From Cliona cf. orientalis (taxonomy: Eukaryota; Porifera; Demospongiae; Clionaida; Clionaidae): DNA of 64,000 bases. The position numbers were made by a program, and so were the translations under genes. Of this stretch, positions 21,579 to 31,945 are shown one piece after another; the first letter of the stretch is position 1; each line of letters starts with the position of its first letter. The stretch is taken from NCBI GenBank assembly GCA_963930775.1, contig OZ005690.1, positions 14,162,411 to 14,226,410 of the forward strand. Direction: 5' to 3'. The notes under the pieces are model-generated. The model worked only from the letters and a program-made list of their open reading frames with translations. It made no database searches and was not told the origin of the DNA.

Positions 21579-24500
21579 ATGTCGTTGCATTTAGAGTTAG
21601 TGGCATTTGGTGTAATATTCACCATCATGATGATGATGTTTCAGCCTTCCAATGGCCAATTTCCAACGGCATGCATGGATGACTCAAGTCTACAAAATCG
21701 AAGATGTTGCCCCAATAACTGTGGCGGTCATCGTGGTAACTGCACCAATATTAACATTGCAATGCCAACAGGCCAATACAACTCCACAACAGTGCGTAAT
21801 AATTGGCCTTACTACTACACAAATGTGTGCAAATGCAACGATAACTACGCAGGATTTGATTGCAGCCGATGCAAGTATGGCTACTATGGAAGCAACTGCA
21901 ACGAAAAGATAGTCCGTCCTCGACGCCCAATTTCTGAACTCACTTCACAAGAGTGGACTGAATACATCAATACTCTGATAATGTCCAAAAGCCATCAATC
22001 TGGATATTTTGTTTTTCTTGAGGAACCTACTGGACCAAGTGATGATCTCAGGACACTGAGAAAGACAACTGTGACCAGTCTCTATGATCTCTTTATTTGG
22101 CAGCACCATTATGCAGCAAAAGATAATGATAACAATGTAGATTGTAAGTGAAACTAGTATAAATTTTTTCTGACCTAGGAGTCTTATTTTAAGATAGTGC
22201 TCATACCAATACATTGCTATATATACCTTTTAATAAGGTGATAGATAGCAATTATTACCCCGCGCGCATGCGCAAGGGGTAAAGCAATCGGTTTGTATGC
22301 CTGTTGTTGTTGTTGTCGTTGTCGTCGGCACGAAAATCGCCAGATCTCGAGTTCTAGGTGTCTGTGCGTGTTGTAAGCACAACATATCGGTAGATATCGG
22401 TGAAAAACTGGTTAGACCTATTCTCTTTCCAGGGGCACATTTATTTTACTGTGGCAAAATTCCATTCCAAAGTAGATCTACAGATTGTGCAATGTACAGA
22501 TCGAGCTCTAGTTGAGATCAGTGATGGTCTTTAATTTCCACATACATGTAATTGGTGGTCTTTGGTTGGGTTCTAGAGGTGGTCTTTGACCAGAGGGTTG
22601 TTTGTATGTTGAGTGGTTTTGTGCATGCAATTATTGGTTCTTAATAAGAGGTGGTCTCTCATTAGAGGGGTCTCTCAAAGGAGGGACCACTGTATTGCAG
22701 AGCGCGCGGGGTATGTGCTCTACAGAGCTCTAGTTACAGATAAATTACGTCTTGCGAGTGCAAAATTTTGCCGAATTTGTACATTATGGGGGAAATGGTA
22801 TACAAAGTCTCATTCTAGAGTTCTAGAGTTCTATAGTGAATGTTAGCGCAGGTACAAATTTGCATTTCTGACCTTGACCAATCTGTAGCATTCACCGTAT
22901 TTCCCACAAACTTAAGTCTGATCTTGATAATTATTATTTCATTCAACCCCCTATGATTATGCCTAGAATTTTACCTCCACTTTCGTATAATCTGATTGGT
23001 CAATAGGAGATAACTAAGTAGCTTAGTTACTTGTAGGTTTTCACTTAACTTATAAATTTTGGCCAATAATACGGTGAATGCTACAGATTGGTCAAGGTCA
23101 GAAATGCAAATTAGTATTTAGCATCCCAATGGCCCCAAGCTGTGACACCTGAGAGTAACAAGGGAACGGTTACTAAGGGGACAGAGGAATACTAAATACT
23201 GTGGATCCCATTGGCTGAAGTGAGCTAAGTTACTTAGAGTTGTATAGCTATTTGCCTTGGAGCTCTCGCTCATAACTATAATAATGTACCGATTTTTTTT
23301 AGTAAGACGCTTACCAAGTCTATCCCTGCATGGCATAGGCTAATAATAATATTAAATTTGTACAAACGTTTATTCCATAATTAAACGCATACCAGTCACG
23401 CCCTTCACTTAAACCACATTATCTATGCTTAAACCCCATGACCCACCCCGTTTGTCTTGTGCAAATGTGGTGGGGTGCATGTGACGTGGGCAGGTGTCAG
23501 TTTAGCTGCACTGCAAAGGCAGCTGTGATCATCATCTGATCATTGTTGATATTGTGCTGTAAATCCTATCCCATTCGTCTTGCATGGCATGTGCAAAACG
23601 TGGTGTAGTGTCAGGCCAGCTAGCTGCAAATGCAGCTGTAATCAGATCATTGTTGATATTGTGCTGTCATTGATTATAGCCATTCATTAGAGCTAGCCAG
23701 GAGTACGCAACACACGTAGTAGTAGTACAAAATTATCTCTTTACAGATTTGACAATGCATCATAACCACCCTTGTACATGATCACAAAAAAAAGTTGCAA
23801 CCGTGACATTTTGTATAGCTGCAGCTGCAGCTAGTTACTATCAAAACCCTGATAGGGCGGTGATGACACAACATTCATGGCTTCATGGCTTTAGTGGTTG
23901 CGTGTTAATGATTGATATTCTGTGACGTCAAATTTAGAAAGAGGTAGTTGTACTGCTACTAGCTATGTGTGTTGCATACTCTACTCCTGTTACAACCAGG
24001 CAATATTGATTTACCGTATAGCGGGAAATTTTCGAGTGAGAAAAATTTCGTGGGTTGATAGGAAAGGAGCATTTCGCGGAGAAAACTTTCGTGGAATGGT
24101 CGCATAATGGGTGTGGCATACCTAGAATTTCGTGGAAAAACTTTCGCGGATGGCTGAAAAATCGCGAAATTTGTGAAAGTTTTCTCCCTCGAAAATTTCC
24201 CCGCTATACGGTATGTAGTCATATTAGTGCATTTTGCTTTTGAGCTTCCATGCTCCGCGTGGAAGGAGAGACATCCTCCTCCAGCTGGGACTATAATTAT
24301 GTCCTACCAATCAGCTTACACAAAAATAATACTTTGAATGGCTGCACCACTTAAAAAGTGCTGGCTCCGGCTCTGTAGATAGACCTATACTATTATTATG
24401 GTAATGCTATAGATGCTCATGAATCTACTGGATTTCCTACCTGGCATCGCCAATACCTGCTCTGGTTGGAGTGGGAGCTACAGTACATGCTGAAGGAGAC

Positions 24501-25486
24501 ACAGCCAGACACCTACCACATGTTTAGACTTCACTACTGGGACTGGCGCAAGGAGTTGCAAACTGATGCAAACTCACCATTTAAGTATAATAGGCTTGGA
24601 TCGATGGAATCTGGCATGGAAAATGGAGCTCCACCTGTTAATGGTACCTTGGTGAACAATGGTTGGACCACTAGATGCTGGATGCTTACACCAGGAATGA
24701 TCTGTGATCCAAACAGTAACATTGGACGGCTTCAACGTTGTCCTCGAATTCAAGGAGTAAATGCCTGCCGCATTGACAATCCTGATTGGCCTGGTATTGA
24801 TGATGTCAACAATGCTGTTGGAATGTCGAACTATGATGGTGGCAGCTACGACAGATTTTCAGCCTCAGGATTTCGAAATTTCATGGAAGGGTTCAATTTA
24901 CTTTCGAATGATGATGCTGGCCGTCGAAGTTGTTCCACAAATAATTTATGTATATGTGTAGATGGACGCCCCCAGTGTAATGGATCTGAACCAAGCCAAC
25001 CCATTGCAAGGCTTTTACATAATAGTGTAAGAAAATTTAATTATGTGGTTAAAAATTATTAGCTAGTAATTTTCTCGAAATTTAATTTTTCAGATTCACA
25101 TTATATTGGGCATTGGTTTTTTCGGTAACGGATTAGAAGCTGATCAAACAGGTGTCATGGCTGATGTGGCAGCAGCTTCTAGCGACCCGATCTTCATCAA
25201 CCATCATGCAATGATCGACTGCATACTGGAGGAGTGGCTTCAAAGGAACACAAATACCCAGTATCCTGTGAATGAGCAAATTCGTCAGGGTCATGGAGCA
25301 GACGACTACATGGTTCCTTTCTTCCCTCTTGTTAAGCACAGTGAAATGTTCATGACTGCTGAAAACTTTGGTTACACATGTAGACTTCCTCGAGTTAATG
25401 TGGCGATCAAGTCTGGTCCTACAGTGTGGCTGTTCATACCTGTGGTACTCGGAATGGGCTTTCTGTTTAATATTCAACAGTACTAG
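21579..25486 (+). CDS. Tyrosinase, vertebrate-TYR-like, membrane-anchored (copy 2)
   Basis: Three exons, 21579-22143, 24413-25026 and 25094-25486, give 523 aa. Signal peptide (residues 1 to about 27), EGF-like Cys-rich domain (CCPNNCGGHRGNC ... CKCNDNYAGFDC) and tyrosinase core. Copper A: H176 (WQHHY), H191 (AHESTGF), H200 (PTWHR). Copper B: H391 and H395 (LLHNSIH), H430/H431 (DPIFINHHAMID). YMVPFFPLVKH follows, then CRLPRVN and a C-terminal TM helix (VWLFIPVVLGMGFLF). It differs from copy 1 mainly in the region between the copper sites (residues about 225-300) and lacks the Pro/Asn linker. The first intron has grown to 2.27 kb by insertions, against 0.32 kb in copy 1, but its ends still match. 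All ligands are kept, so it is likely functional. Confidence 0.92.
22259..22855. mobile_element. Repeat inserted in tyrosinase 2 intron 1
   Basis: GC-richer sequence beginning CCCCGCGCGCATGCGCAAGG, absent from the matching intron of tyrosinase 1. The piece CGAAAATCGCCAGATCTCGAG is related to 31447-31505. From about 22795 the intron again matches copy 1. No ends or coding capacity were identified. Confidence 0.5.
22858..23113. repeat. Inverted repeat with about 45-bp arms
   Basis: TTTGCATTTCTGACCTTGAC through CATTCACCGTA at 22860-22900 is the exact inverse of TACGGTGAATGC through AGAAATGCAAA at about 23071-23111. One arm overlaps sequence shared with tyrosinase 1 intron 1, so the second arm is a local inverted duplication. 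Confidence 0.8.
23441..23675 (+). repeat. Tandem duplication in tyrosinase 2 intron
   Basis: Two imperfect copies of about 115 bp share GATCATTGTTGATATTGTGCTGT, TCCCATTCGTCTTG-type words and TGCAAATGCAGCTGT. Confidence 0.6.
24014..24211. mobile_element. MITE, CCGTATAGCGGG family
   Basis: 198 bp. Ends CCGTATAGCGGGAAATTTTC and GAAAATTTCCCCGCTATACGG are inverted repeats flanked by TA. Interior has TTTCGCGGA / TCGCGAAA words. In tyrosinase 2 intron 1. Confidence 0.85.
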
Positions 25487-25629
25487 TAATCGTTGAAGCT
25501 CGACCAGAGATGCAAATAGTTATAGCTATGCATAGTATGTATATTATATTTAGACAGATCTATGAAAGGACCTAGATAGCTACTATAGTGTTACGAAGTA
25601 TATTAATTTTGATATCATGCAATTATTAC

Positions 25630-25912
25630 TATAGAGCGACTGCGCGTGACGTCATCACACGTCATTACCCATATAAACCAATGTAAATTTTCATGTAAAT
25701 TCACTTCCGCATGGCAAGCTAGACTCGCGTACAAATGTGTGCCGTACTCGAGCCACAGTTACAGTTCTTCTGAAATTGCCGCGGATGCCTTTCCACTTGG
25801 TTTATATTACTGCTATGCTAGTTTGTGAAAAAATTCGAAGATAGCCCTACAAAGTGAGCGATTCAGTTTGAATTTGCCATGCGGAAGTGAATGTCATTGC
25901 AGTCGCTCTATA
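25630..25912. mobile_element. TIR element, TAGAGCGACTGC family
   Basis: Ends TATAGAGCGACTGC and GCAGTCGCTCTATA are perfect inverted repeats. Subterminal CACTTCCGCATGGCAAG and TGCCATGCGGAAGTG are also inverse. About 280 bp, just 3' of tyrosinase 2. No transposase. Confidence 0.85.
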
Positions 25913-26012
25913 ATCATGTACATGTCATATTAATAATGGACCACGAAGGTTTAGATCCATACAGTTGCTAATTATGGATACTCAAAGCAATCATCACACA
26001 AAATACATATTA

Positions 26013-26182
26013 TCGTGTTTATGCAAATAGAACGCAAGCTAAAAAAATAATTACGATTTTAAATTTCGCGCGATTTTCTGGTAAAGGTCGTCACGCGCTC
26101 CATTACGATACACCATGAAAAATCAAGGAACGCGAATTTTCTTCCTTTAATTAAATCATGCGTTTTATTAGCATAAACACGG
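26013..26182. mobile_element. MITE, TCGTGTTTATGC family
   Basis: Ends TCGTGTTTATGCAAATAGAACG and GCGTTTTATTAGCATAAACACGG are inverted repeats next to TA. It carries GGTAAAGGTCGTCACGCG in the middle. A decayed relative lies at about 14221-14375. Confidence 0.75.
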
Positions 26183-27400
26183 TAATGTATCTTGCAGCTG
26201 TACTTGTGGCATGTTTATTTATTATTCTACAAGCTGCATCATGTGATTATTTATACTATGACGATGATGGTGTACTAAAAATTTAATAATTAATGCTAAG
26301 TGAGGATATGTAGCAAAAATAATCAGTATGAGGAGTCTATTAATTTTACCCTTATTCTCATTGGCCAATTGCAATATTATATTGCATACGTTCAAGGCGC
26401 ATAATATTTTAACCACGCCACATAGCCACATATAGCTCAAACAACCACTCTAGGCCATGCTACATAGGCTTGCATTCTTATGCTGTCAATTCTAGTTTCC
26501 ATGCATGGATACAATTGGCCGTGGTATATTATGGCACTTATAATAATTATCTTACAACTATTAAATTTCCGGATCTCCTTTATAATTCTTATAACCTATG
26601 TGTCCCACTCTGGGAGCTTACACTATTATGTGATCTGTATAGCTATCATGCATCCATCATTAATTCTACTGTTAATAATAATATGCAGGCAATAATATTA
26701 TAATATTATTACTACTGGAGCTAAATAAAATTCATTTTTTATGACATTGTAAATTTTTGTGTGTAGCCAGTCTCCCCCCAAATAATAATATTATACCGGT
26801 AATTATTACAACTGTGCCGGGCTATTAGAATGATAAGATAGCTATAGAGACTCACGTTCACCTATACATGACATTGTATAATATCAACAAAATTTAATGT
26901 ATAAAAAGTAATCATGGCACTATAACTCCAAAATTGTTACTGAATAGCATGCACGGCGCCCTCTCTGTGAAGATATCCCTCACCTTCAGGCTGCATGAAA
27001 TCACCCTCAAAGCCATCAAACCTCTGCACAATGAATTTGTTCTGTCATACATGCTCTCAAGAACCGGTACGGTATATACTTTAAGTTACCTGGTATGTAT
27101 GAAATTTATTGATGGTACGATAGCCAAGTACTTTGATATGACATTGAGTTTTCATTTATGGGGGTACAGGAAAAAATCTGAAAATAAAATTTACCCCACT
27201 TGTTTTGAAAATATGTTCTTTAGAAAGAACTTATTGAGAGGATTACAATGGTATATTTCCCCCTATGGTATTGGAAAAAAAAACCGTCTGCAAATCTTCC
27301 TGACGGGGAGACCCCCTTAAGCTGTAGTTACAGAGTGTTGCGAGTATGTGTATGCAAGTGTGGATGTGTTTTTGTGTGTATAATCGTGATACTATTGCTG
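26183..27400. other. Non-coding stretch, tyrosinase 2 to receptor B
   Basis: AT-rich. At 26948-27058 an open stretch (SVKISLTFRLHEITLKAIK) ending at a GTACGG donor looks faintly exon-like but cannot be linked to a gene. Nothing else is supported. Confidence 0.35.
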
Positions 27401-27412
27401 TAATATTACGTA

Positions 27413-27560
27413 CTGCATCAGAAACCAACCCCCTGGACTAATGACTGTTAATTAATCAAGACAAAGCAATAGTACAATGTCATATAGTTGTTAAAGATGA
27501 TAACATTAATGTTAATATTGCCTTCATTTCTTTGCTCAGTTCCTCCCATTATTATGGTAA
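27413..27560 (+). pseudogene. KIF9 last-exon and 3'-flank fragment
   Basis: CAGAAACCAACCCCCTGGACTAA then GACTGTTAATTAATCAAGAC and the following 100 bp match 20600-20720 behind the KIF9-like gene. The preceding 80 bp (TGTGTGTATAATCGTGATACTATTG) resemble its last intron. No other exon is present. Confidence 0.75.
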
Positions 27561-27571
27561 TAATATGACTA

Positions 27572-27765
27572 CCGTATAAAAATTCGACCCTTCTGATTAT
27601 TCGGCACCCTTTACCGAATGATAGTCTCTATTAAATTTTCGGCAAAGGTCGTCACGTGTATATGCTATAAACGTGCACGCAGACAGAACGTTAAATATTA
27701 ACCTCTAAAAAATTCGGCGAAGCCAATAATATTATTTTCATGCCGATTTTTTAGAAGAAATACGG
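27572..27765. mobile_element. MITE, CCGTATAAAAATTCG family
   Basis: 194 bp flanked by TA. The left end (CCGTATAAAAATTCG, then ATTATTCGGC) and right end (GCCGATTTTTTAGAAGAAATACGG) are imperfect inverted repeats. It contains CGGCAAAGGTCGTCACGTG. Confidence 0.6.
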
Positions 27766-27815
27766 TATAACTGTCATAACAATAGTCGTCATTAATTTTC
27801 ATCGAAGCTGAACGC

Positions 27816-27840
27816 GGGGGGGGGGGGGGGGGGGGGGGGG
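27816..27840 (+). repeat. Poly-G tract
   Basis: 25 consecutive G residues. Confidence 0.95.
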
Positions 27841-27959
27841 ACATTGAAGGTGCACACCTTCGACTCATTCCCACTAGTCTTTCTTTCGGCCTATTATACA
27901 TACACGCACACAAGTACTAGTTGCCATGATTATTATTATTGAATTGACGATGACTCGAC

Positions 27960-28130
27960 ATTGTGAAAAATTTAACGATGAATCACTGAGTGATAAAATA
28001 AATAATCAGCCATGATATGCATGGATTGTGATTGGTATAATCATAAAATTTTTAATGATGAATCACTGAATAATGATAAAATTAATAATCAGCCATGATA
28101 TGCATGGATTGTGATTGGTATAATCATTTT
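27960..28130 (+). repeat. Tandem repeat of about 87 bp
   Basis: Two copies of ATGAATCACTGA ... AATAATCAGCCATGATATGC ... GATTGTGATTGGTATAATCAT, with a few indels, just 3' of receptor B. Confidence 0.9.
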
Positions 28131-28163
28131 GAAGGTTGAAATAATAATTATTAAATTTTATTA

Positions 28164-29870
28164 TTATATTATGGTGGTATAAGAATGGGCAGGTTCTTCT
28201 AACTTTTCCTGTTCCATTGTATACGCATTAATTGGTATTATATCCTCACCAGTATGCCGAGTTGATTTCCGATAATAACAATAACAGTATAGTATTGGTA
28301 TTATTGTGAAAATAATAATAATTATTATTAATATACAGGAGACAGTTGCAACCAGAAGTAATGCCTTGGAAAGACCACTTTCTACTGCAACAAAATAATG
28401 CAATAAATCATACCTAACTTTAACAACAATTACCTGAATCTTGGTTGCAGATATCAACTGGATTTGGTTCCCATCTGCCATCGTGACTACAAATTATCAG
28501 CAACGTATAATTTTCCTGCTGTTGTGGGTCTCTGCAGGTGATAATGACCTCTGAACCGTCTCGTGTGCTGTTTGCAGCATTGATATAGCCGTTTATGGGA
28601 GGAGCAGGAGAACCACAGTTAGCTGCATAAAATTATGAAAAATTTTAATTTTGGAAAAGGTCGTCACTCCAAAATGCTAGATAAGATAGAATGTCGACCC
28701 TATCTGTTCAATACCAGGGTGTAGCTAGCCCATGAACAATGCTATGGCTGAAGTGTATAGAAAAGGGGGGAGATTTTGGCCAAGATTTAGTATTGCTCAA
28801 AATAATAAATCTTGTGGAGATTGGTATGGCGAGGGCCACACTGTACCACGCCCTGGCTACACCTGTGTCAATACCATGTAAGCCTGTACTGAAGATACAC
28901 AATTTCTTGTGTCCACAAACATGACTTCTGATTGTTATTCCCAAATTTGCTTTGCTGGGAATGGGCGGCAGTGGCTAGTGGCAAAGTGTTGTGTGAATAA
29001 CTAAGGTGTTAGATATTGCAATATTATACCCCATGCTAAGAGTCATTATTATAATGAATATAATATAGCTCACCATAGGAGAAGTTCACACTAGAGGTGT
29101 ATCCACAGAGGCTTCCAAACACAGTCAGATTGTACAGCACGTTATAGGACAGTGTCACCATCATATCCTCGTCTGTTACAATCACAGTTGCTTTAGGTTC
29201 AACCACCATTTCAAAGGAGATATTTTTATGATACACGCTGTATGGTAGATCTTCCCCAAGTATCGCAATGGTTATATTCTTTTCTCCAGATGCAATCTCA
29301 GTCATGATCTGCTGAAAATGCTCAAGATACTCTGTTGAGGTTGAACAGCATAAAAGTAATGCATGGTTATGGCACAAGATCAGATTCTATGATTAGTGCA
29401 AGAAACTGTATTGGTAGAGTATGACAACCTTTACCAGAAAATCATGCAAAAGTCCCGAATAAACATGTTAGGTATACATTGCTGATCATTAGTAATTTTT
29501 TTAGAGACATACTTACGCACAACATCAGATTCGGAGATCACATCAACTGGTGTTGCCAAGGTGTGATTATTTGATGAATGTAAACCATAATATTCGATGC
29601 AAAATATTTTCATGTCGATTGTAGCATTGGTGATCGTCAATGTGATGTCTAGTGGCACTTTTGATTCACGAAGAAAACTGAAAGATGTGTAATTCACTGT
29701 TAGTGATGGGATATCTCTTTCTTCTGACGATGAGATGAGTCTTAAGCGATAATAGTTTCGATTAGGAATTGTGATGTTCCATTCCAGGAACTGTCCATCT
29801 GTAACACAGGTAAGCATTAGCTGTCGGCCTAGACACACATAGACATCTTTAGAGGGGGATAGTGTGAGAC
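28164..29870 (-). CDS. Ig/CCP type I receptor, divergent copy B (signal exon not found)
   Basis: Four exons on the minus strand, 29870-29517, 29331-29074, 28622-28434 and 28384-28164, joined in phase 1, match exons 2-5 of receptors A and C in order. They encode an Ig-like domain (LTC...FLEWNIT...IFC), the second beta-rich region (NITIAILGE...SLCGYTS), a CCP/sushi domain (NCGSPAPPINGY...ITC...IIC...DIC) and a TM helix (about 25 hydrophobic residues) followed by a tail of about 35 residues. The tail differs from A and C: it has AYTME and ends with SYTTII, a C-terminal YxxI, and no strict ITIM. The first Ig exon needs one carried base, so a signal exon must lie right of 29880, but I did not find a convincing one. 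No small Ig gene faces its 3' end. Confidence 0.75.
28671..29035. other. Intron of receptor B with two partly inverse segments
   Basis: CTGTTCAATACCAGGGTGTAGCTAGCC near 28706 is roughly inverse to GCCCTGGCTACACCTGTGTCAATACC near 28851: a short degenerate foldback. GGAAAAGGTCGTCACTCC lies at 28653. Confidence 0.5.
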
Positions 29871-31689
29871 CTGCAGTGTGGTAACACATCTATTTCTCTA
29901 CTCCTTAAGCAACCACACTAAACATACAATACACATGAGTGCACACTTAGTAGCCACATTGGAGTAGTAGAATCTGATAATCTTGAATACAAGTAGGTTG
30001 GCTGCTGTGGCTCATTTACAAGACCTATCTCTACAAGTGTGTAATGGAATCCACCTTGAGGCTGGCTGGATAGATAGAGGTATCTCAGGTAGCTAGACTG
30101 AGGTAGCCAGGTGCCAAAAATTAATCATGAATAATAATGCTGTGACACCATGGGCAGGATAATAGCTAATCATAGCTTTACTCCTAGGGCATTGTTAGTC
30201 GACTCCCACCTGCCCCCACTAGCCAAAGCATTATGCATAATAAGCATCGCCTCACTATAACATTAATAACTATTATCATAATGTATGGCATAGGAATTAT
30301 AGTAAAACCAAGGGCTTATCGAGCTACCGTAGGTAAAACGAAGTGGCCAGGGTAGGTTGATGATTATCAGTATAGTAGTATACCAGTAGTTTGCATAATA
30401 ATAATATTATTATGATTATTCTGCACCATTCCACTATAATATTCAACTATAACTAGAATCATGCACATGCTTAAGCTAATTGCATGCAGAATGTGGGTGA
30501 GCCTCTTTTGAAGCTTTAATAAATCCGTGTGCACTATAGCCAGTATTCATCGGATATCACTCTATGACTCACCGTCTATAAAATAGCAATACCTCAAACT
30601 GAGTAGAATACATGTACACAGCCATGATTTATTGCAGACCCTGCAGCAGTCTGTGAGTGTACCACAGACACATTATCGTTTCATACTCTATACATGTCAT
30701 AAGCTTATTTTAACATACATGGTATAGATTTGCTGTAGACATTCCCAAGTTCATCTATAATCAGCATCGTGCGCAACGCCGTCACCTAGCCTGCCTCGTC
30801 CCACGCGAAGGACGTGTAACGACGCCAATGCAATTCCGCGATGGCTGGACGCGACGGTAGGCCCGCATGGGAGGTCCATGCTCATCTAAACTGCGCATGC
30901 GTGTTGACGCTAGTACATCACGTGCACTGATTTCAAAAAGGCGGGCATCATAGCTAGCTAGAGCCGGCCGGCCTGGGCGAAACTGTTGTCGATGAGCCAA
31001 CCATGAATACTTCGCGGAAGAAACTAAATAAAGTTCTCCTCTCAAACCAATACATTATGAGGAAAGGTACTAATGTTTACCTACTACTGGTATACAGCAT
31101 ACTATATGATAAGCTCTGTTACAACCAGACCACCCCTTTTTAATTCTGCAGCCGCGCTGACGACTTATCATTGAAAGCCACCAGTATAGAGTAGCTACAG
31201 CATATATCAGGAGTGGTCTTGTTTAGCCTCATCCCCAGCCTCCAGGTCCCTCCCCACAGCATGCAGGGAGGAATATGATTCGGTCAAAAAAGTTAGTCTC
31301 ATTCCCAAGCCATCCTAGCCTTTCTACAATCATCAAAATATTATTTAAAATTATAAACATAGCCAAATAGATGTGCACACTGAATTATTTCATTATGAAT
31401 AAAATAGAATTCCAGGAGTTAGTTTCATATTATGATACATTGTCATGAGCACAAAAATCACCACATCTCGAGATCTAAGCACCTGAATGACCCGTAAGCA
31501 CAACGAATCTATCAAATTTTGGCGAAAGAGTGGCTTGAGGATACGATCAAGGCCAAAGTATAATGGCTATGCTTACACCCCCGACCCCTTACCTAAATTC
31601 TTGCCACGCCCCCTGCTAATCCACTGCGCATGCGCATAACATACGAAAGCGCGGACCACTAGATTTATATTATGTCTATGATATGATCT
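29871..31689. other. Region upstream of receptor B
   Basis: 29900-30760 is AT-rich without exons. 30760-31070 is GC-richer with several CpG and a possible first coding exon on the plus strand (ACCATGAATACTTCGCGG to ATGAGGAAAG|GTACTA, 30999-31065). No second exon could be matched. 31226-31290 is a fragment of the AGCCTCGTCCCC element; 31447-31505 resembles 22325-22385. Confidence 0.4.
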
Positions 31690-31945
31690 AGCTGGCCTGG
31701 GAGGTCGAGAGAGGGGACGAGGCTGCGACACAGGTAGAAGGCCAGGGAGTGTCTCCGACGGAGTTGGCTGAAGGTGTGGATTCGTGTGTCTTCTAGGTGG
31801 ACTCGGTCTGCTCTGCGTGCTACTGGCTCTATTTGACAACATCGCGAGCTCTCAGTCTTGTTGTCGAAGTTGATCTCATTGAACTGTTTATAGCGCTCGA
31901 GAAAGGATCGAGAGGAACCTGTTAGAAGAGGAGACGATACGTGAG
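31690..31945 (+). repeat. Segmental repeat, copy 1 (second copy 53620-53895)
   Basis: Shared words in the same order: GGTCGAGAGAGG, GCTGAAGGTGTGGATTCG, TTTGACAACATCG, TCGAAGTTGATCTCATTGAA and GAAGAGGAGACGATA. The sequence looks like a promoter/5'-UTR region (GC-richer, a donor GTAAG|GTATGT at about 31995), but no ORF is shared by both copies. Confidence 0.65.

Noticed and set aside
26948..27058. Exon-like stretch SVKISLTFRLHEITLKAIK
   Set aside because: Single open segment with a donor only; no acceptor-supported partner and no family recognised.
30782..31045. 87-codon minus-strand ORF
   Set aside because: Arg-rich, no domain or splice context; probably chance openness in GC-rich sequence.
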